Source: Gammaproteobacteria bacterium (lineage in GTDB: Bacteria; Pseudomonadota; Gammaproteobacteria; UBA6429; Thiohalophilaceae). Taken from it: a DNA stretch of 8,801 nt. The notes beneath the pieces are model-generated. The model did no database searches. It was not told where the DNA came from and worked only from the letters and a program-made list of their open reading frames with translations. The translations under genes and the position numbers were made by a program. The stretch is from positions 1 through 8,801 of the forward strand of contig JAUVGM010000072.1 of assembly GCA_030593785.1 (NCBI GenBank), read 5' to 3'. This document shows positions 5,869 through 8,801 of this stretch, one piece after another (within the stretch, counting starts at the first letter, position 1; every line of letters starts with the position of its first letter).

Positions 5869-7122
5869 ATGGCTCTTTTTGCCAGACTTATCTATGTCAT
5901 AACGTTGTTTACGTTATTTAGCAGTACTTCTGTGTACGCAGAACAATCTTTAACCATTGAGCAAGCGGTGCAAACTGCACTTGAACGTGATGCATTGATC
6001 AATGTTTTCAAATTTCGTCGTGATGCATACAAAGAACAATCCGTTGCGGAAGACACTCTACCTGATCCCAAAATCAAACTGGGTGTGATGAATGTGCCTA
6101 CCGATACTTATAGCTTGAACCAGGAACCAATGACTCAGGTTCAGCTGGGGATTACGCAAATGTTTCCACGTGGTAATAGCCTGGAAATTAAATCCCAACG
6201 TGCAATAAGTATGTCTGTTGCAGAAGATGCTAAAACTGAAAACCAACGTCGTAAAGTGACTCGTGAAGTTAGAGAAACATGGTTAGAGCTTTACTATTGG
6301 TTGCACGCTGAATCGGTTGTTAAGAAAAACCGCAGCCTGTTTACCAAGCTGGTTTCTGTGACTAAACAACAATATGCATCAGGACGGCAAAAACAACAGG
6401 ATGTTATTAGTTCTGAACTTGAGCTGGGTATGTTGGATGATCGCGAAATGAAAATCCAGACACGCATAGAAACAACTCAAGCAAATCTTATTAAATATAT
6501 GGGCGTTGATTTTTCTGATATTAAACTGGGTAAAGAATTACCCATTTATAATATTCAAAAAAATAATACATCATGGCTGGAATCACATCCTAAGTTACGT
6601 ATGGAACAAGCCATGATTTCAATTAATGAAAAAAACGTAGATCTGGCAAAGCAAAGTTATAAACCATCCTGGTCTCTTGATATAACGTATGGTAAACGTG
6701 AAAAATCAATTAGTGGTGTAGAACGTGCTGATTTTGCTTCTGTTATGGTGATGTTTGACTTGCCCTTATTTACAGCTGACCGTCAGGATAAAAAAGTTGC
6801 AGCAAGTAAATCTCGACTCAACGCGGCTTTAAATTCACGTGAAGATCGTAAACGTAATCTAATAAAAATGTGGCAAGTAGGATTGGCAAAAGAAAAACGT
6901 CTGTTGCAGCGTATTAAACAGTATGAAAATTTATTACTGCCAAAGTCAGATGAAAATACCAAGTCTGCACTTTATGCTTATCAAAGTGGACGCAGTGGAT
7001 TTACTGCCTTAATGCGAGCACAAATTACAGAATTAGAAACACAGTTACGAGCATTACGTTTAACTGTGGAGCATAAAAAAATACAAGCTTTATTACTTTA
7101 TCTTGCTGGAGAAAATAGCTGA
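5869..7122 (+). CDS. TolC-family outer-membrane factor of heavy-metal RND efflux system (CusC-like)
   Basis: This is the outer-membrane channel of a tripartite pump, taking metal ions from the RND/adaptor complex to the outside. It is 417 residues, typical for the family. A signal peptide ends at about VYA24, and there is no lipobox, unlike E. coli CusC, which is a lipoprotein. Two TolC/OEP repeats follow at about 28-220 and 236-413, each with long alpha-helical stretches. Seen features include SLTIEQAVQTALERD near the N-terminus, TQMFPRGN (96-103), FDLPLFTADRQDKK (296-309) and a YQSGRSGFTALMRAQ helix (371-385), the last typical of outer-membrane factors in CzcCBA/CusCBA operons. The ATG at 5869 is chosen because ATGAGG lies 8 bases upstream and the signal peptide starts there; an upstream in-frame TTG at 5827 falls inside a hairpin. 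The adaptor gene begins 31 bases after the stop. Confidence 0.9.
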   Translation: MALFARLIYVITLFTLFSSTSVYAEQSLTIEQAVQTALERDALINVFKFRRDAYKEQSVAEDTLPDPKIKLGVMNVPTDTYSLNQEPMTQVQLGITQMFPRGNSLEIKSQRAISMSVAEDAKTENQRRKVTREVRETWLELYYWLHAESVVKKNRSLFTKLVSVTKQQYASGRQKQQDVISSELELGMLDDREMKIQTRIETTQANLIKYMGVDFSDIKLGKELPIYNIQKNNTSWLESHPKLRMEQAMISINEKNVDLAKQSYKPSWSLDITYGKREKSISGVERADFASVMVMFDLPLFTADRQDKKVAASKSRLNAALNSREDRKRNLIKMWQVGLAKEKRLLQRIKQYENLLLPKSDENTKSALYAYQSGRSGFTALMRAQITELETQLRALRLTVEHKKIQALLLYLAGENS

Positions 7123-7153
7123 GGTTTATAACCTTCAGTATTGGAGAATTATA

Positions 7154-8614
7154 ATGAATAAATTAAATATAGTAGCCATTTCATTAGTTGCTGTTTTATT
7201 AACTGCATGTAGTGATAACGAAAGCAACATAACAGAAACAGCTACAGCAGAGAAAAAAGAAAAGAAAATTTTATATTGGGTTGCACCGATGGATGCTACC
7301 TACCGCCGTGATGAACCAGGTAAGTCACCCATGGGCATGGATTTGGTAGCGGTTTATGATGAAGGTGGTGATGAAAATACCGTTAAAATTTCTGCAGCGG
7401 TTGAAAACAACATGGGTGTACGCACGGCGATAGTTAAAAGAGATAAGTTATGGCGTCGTATTGATACAGTGGGTTATGTTGATTTTGATGAAAATAAAAT
7501 TTCTCATCTTCATTTGCGTACTAAAGGCTGGATAGAAAAGTTATACGTTAAGTCTGAAGGCGAACGGGTAAAAAAAGGGCAGTTATTATTTGAAGTGTAT
7601 GCACCAGAGTTAGTCAATGCTCAGGAAGAATATCTTCAGGCCTTGCGTAGTAATAACCGAGGCTTAACCAGCGCATCACGTGAACGTTTAATTGCACTTG
7701 GTATTTCTGATTTACAAATTAAAACATTGAATAAAATTCGTCGGGTTGGACAGTACGTTAAAGTTTATGCGAAACAGGATGGCATTATTGCAAAGCTGAA
7801 CATTCGGCAAGGCATGTTTGTTATGCCACAAAAACAAGTAATGAGTCTTGCTGATTTATCCAGTGTCTGGTTATTGGCTGAAGTTTTTGAAAGTCAGGCT
7901 GATTGGGTAAAAACAGGTCAGCCTGCTGAGGTTAAATTATCTTATTTGCCTGGACGTGTATGGGAAGGGGAAGTTGAATATATTTATCCAAGTCTGGATC
8001 CAAAAACACGCACCTTAAAAGTTCGTTTACGTTTTGAAAATGAAGATGAATCATTAAAGCCAAATATGTTTGCCAAGGTAAATATTTATGGTGGAGCAAA
8101 ACGTGAAGTACTGACTATCCCACGTGAAGCTTTGATTCGTACAGGAAATGATCAGCGCGTCATTCTTTCTATGGGTAAAGGTCGTTTCCAGGCTCGTGAG
8201 GTCACTGCCGGTATTGAGTCGGGTGAATTTATTGAAATAGTTAAAGGAATAAGTGAAGGCGACAAGGTGGTTACTTCTGGCCAATTCCTGATTGATTCTG
8301 AAGCCAGCTTAAAAGCGAGTATTGCACGTATGTCATCAATGGATGGAAAAAAAGAAAAGATGGATCCTAATATGGATATGTCTAAAAAAATTATGGGCAC
8401 AGCAACTTTAAATAGCGTGATGCCAGCACACAACATGATCAATATGGCGCATGCTCCAATCCCTGCATTAGATTGGCCAGCAATGGAAATGGATTTTATC
8501 GTTAAAAAGGGTGTGTCTCTGCAAGGTTTAAATAAAGGCGACAAAGTTGAGTTTGAACTTGAAAAAGGTGAAAGCGGTTACGTTGTTAAGTCTATAACAA
8601 AATTAAAAATGTAG
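7154..8614 (+). CDS. cusB: CusB-type periplasmic adaptor (membrane fusion) lipoprotein with fused C-terminal CusF-like domain
   Basis: This adaptor links the RND pump to the outer-membrane channel and delivers Cu(I)/Ag(I). It has 486 residues. The signal peptide ends in lipobox LTAC with Cys19, so it is probably a lipoprotein. A Met-type metal-binding segment follows at 40-68 (YWVAPMDATYRRDEPGKSPM, then GMDLV), in which M46, M60 and M62 correspond to the Cu/Ag-binding methionines of E. coli CusB. The adaptor core, with barrel-sandwich, helical hairpin and beta-barrel parts, runs from about 95 to 390 (GWIEKLYVKSEGERVKKGQL; LADLSSVWLLAEVFE; SLDPKTRTLKVRLRFEN). Residues 414-485 form a CusF-like domain: H433, W441, M444 and M446 in AHAPIPALDWPAMEMDF have the same spacing as the CusF ligands H36, W44, M47 and M49. 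A separate CusF gene is thus replaced by a fusion. The ATG at 7154 has GGAG 7 bases upstream and starts the signal peptide. Confidence 0.93.
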   Translation: MNKLNIVAISLVAVLLTACSDNESNITETATAEKKEKKILYWVAPMDATYRRDEPGKSPMGMDLVAVYDEGGDENTVKISAAVENNMGVRTAIVKRDKLWRRIDTVGYVDFDENKISHLHLRTKGWIEKLYVKSEGERVKKGQLLFEVYAPELVNAQEEYLQALRSNNRGLTSASRERLIALGISDLQIKTLNKIRRVGQYVKVYAKQDGIIAKLNIRQGMFVMPQKQVMSLADLSSVWLLAEVFESQADWVKTGQPAEVKLSYLPGRVWEGEVEYIYPSLDPKTRTLKVRLRFENEDESLKPNMFAKVNIYGGAKREVLTIPREALIRTGNDQRVILSMGKGRFQAREVTAGIESGEFIEIVKGISEGDKVVTSGQFLIDSEASLKASIARMSSMDGKKEKMDPNMDMSKKIMGTATLNSVMPAHNMINMAHAPIPALDWPAMEMDFIVKKGVSLQGLNKGDKVEFELEKGESGYVVKSITKLKM

Positions 8615-8626
8615 GAGTGACTTAAA

Positions 8627-8801
8627 ATGATTGAAAAAATTATTGACTGGTCACTGACAAATCGTTTTATGGTTTTGTTTTTGACCGCAGTTTTATTGGT
8701 AGGTGGTCTTTATTCGTTAAAAAACACACCGCTTGATGCTATTCCTGATCTATCGGATGTGCAGGTTATTATTAAAACGACTTACCCGGGCCAATCACCG
8801 C
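8627..8801 (+). CDS. cusA: Heavy-metal RND efflux pump, CusA-type, N-terminal part (cut by window edge)
   Basis: This is the start of the inner-membrane proton-driven pump that exports Cu(I)/Ag(I) from the periplasm and cytoplasm. Only 58 codons are in the window; the full protein is about 1040 residues. The N-terminus MIEKIIDWSLTNRF, the first membrane helix (about 14-31) and the run NTPLDAIPDLSDVQVIIKTT followed by YPGQSP match E. coli CusA closely; the DAIPDLSDVQV signature is shared by the HME-RND subfamily. The start is fixed by AGGAG (8613-8617) 9 bases upstream, which overlaps the end of the adaptor gene, whose stop is 12 bases before this ATG. This implies translational coupling. Copper/silver rather than Co/Zn/Cd is inferred from the CusF-like domain of the adaptor; the methionine relay of the pump itself lies outside the window. 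Confidence 0.95.
   Translation, partial: MIEKIIDWSLTNRFMVLFLTAVLLVGGLYSLKNTPLDAIPDLSDVQVIIKTTYPGQSP

Noticed and set aside
7103..7153. Adaptor start overlapping the end of the channel gene
   Set aside because: Starting there would bury the lipoprotein signal peptide; the ATG at 7154 has GGAG 7 bases upstream.
8152..8544. Open frame of about 130 codons on the minus strand inside the adaptor gene
   Set aside because: It lies wholly antisense to a well-supported coding region, has no recognisable domain and no ribosome site, and is a reading-frame shadow.
1..8801. CRISPR arrays, tRNA or rRNA genes, transposases and phage genes
   Set aside because: No regularly spaced repeats, RNA gene signatures or mobile-element proteins were found on either strand.

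Overview
The window suggests a gammaproteobacterial chemoautotroph, probably a sulfur oxidiser. It has a form II RuBisCO transcribed away from a CbbR-type LysR regulator, next to a Gram-negative copper/silver efflux operon of the CusCBA type. Genus is not resolvable from the sequence alone.

Layout, left to right. (1) 1-783, minus strand: the N-terminal 261 codons of cbbM (form II RuBisCO), cut by the left edge. (2) 784-957: divergent control region with a small perfect inverted repeat and a near-palindrome. (3) 958-1863, plus: cbbR, the probable regulator of cbbM. (4) 1864-2102: non-coding spacer with two perfect hairpins and imperfect direct repeats, resembling remnants of a dispersed intergenic repeat. 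(5) 2103-5195, minus: a 1030-residue hybrid histidine kinase with two different periplasmic sensor modules (an SBP_bac_3 domain and a Cache-like domain), then PAS, HisKA, HATPase and a terminal receiver. (6) 5196-5412: AT-rich divergent promoter region. (7) 5413-8801, plus: a metal-efflux operon made of a small secreted Cys/Met-rich protein, a TolC-family outer-membrane factor, a CusB-type periplasmic adaptor lipoprotein with a fused C-terminal CusF-like metallochaperone domain, and the first 58 codons of the CusA-type RND pump, cut by the right edge.

How it fits together. CbbR probably controls carbon fixation through the 784-957 region. The efflux genes encode a tripartite complex spanning both membranes, with the CusF-like domain probably handing Cu(I)/Ag(I) to the pump. 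The small Cys-rich protein at the head of the operon is the least understood part and may be a further periplasmic metal binder. The sensor kinase is divergent from the operon and could be its regulator, but its binding-protein-like sensor and lack of a separate DNA-binding partner in the window leave that open. The kinase and efflux genes look more AT-rich than the cbb genes, so the two halves may have different histories, with the repeat-containing spacer at the junction.
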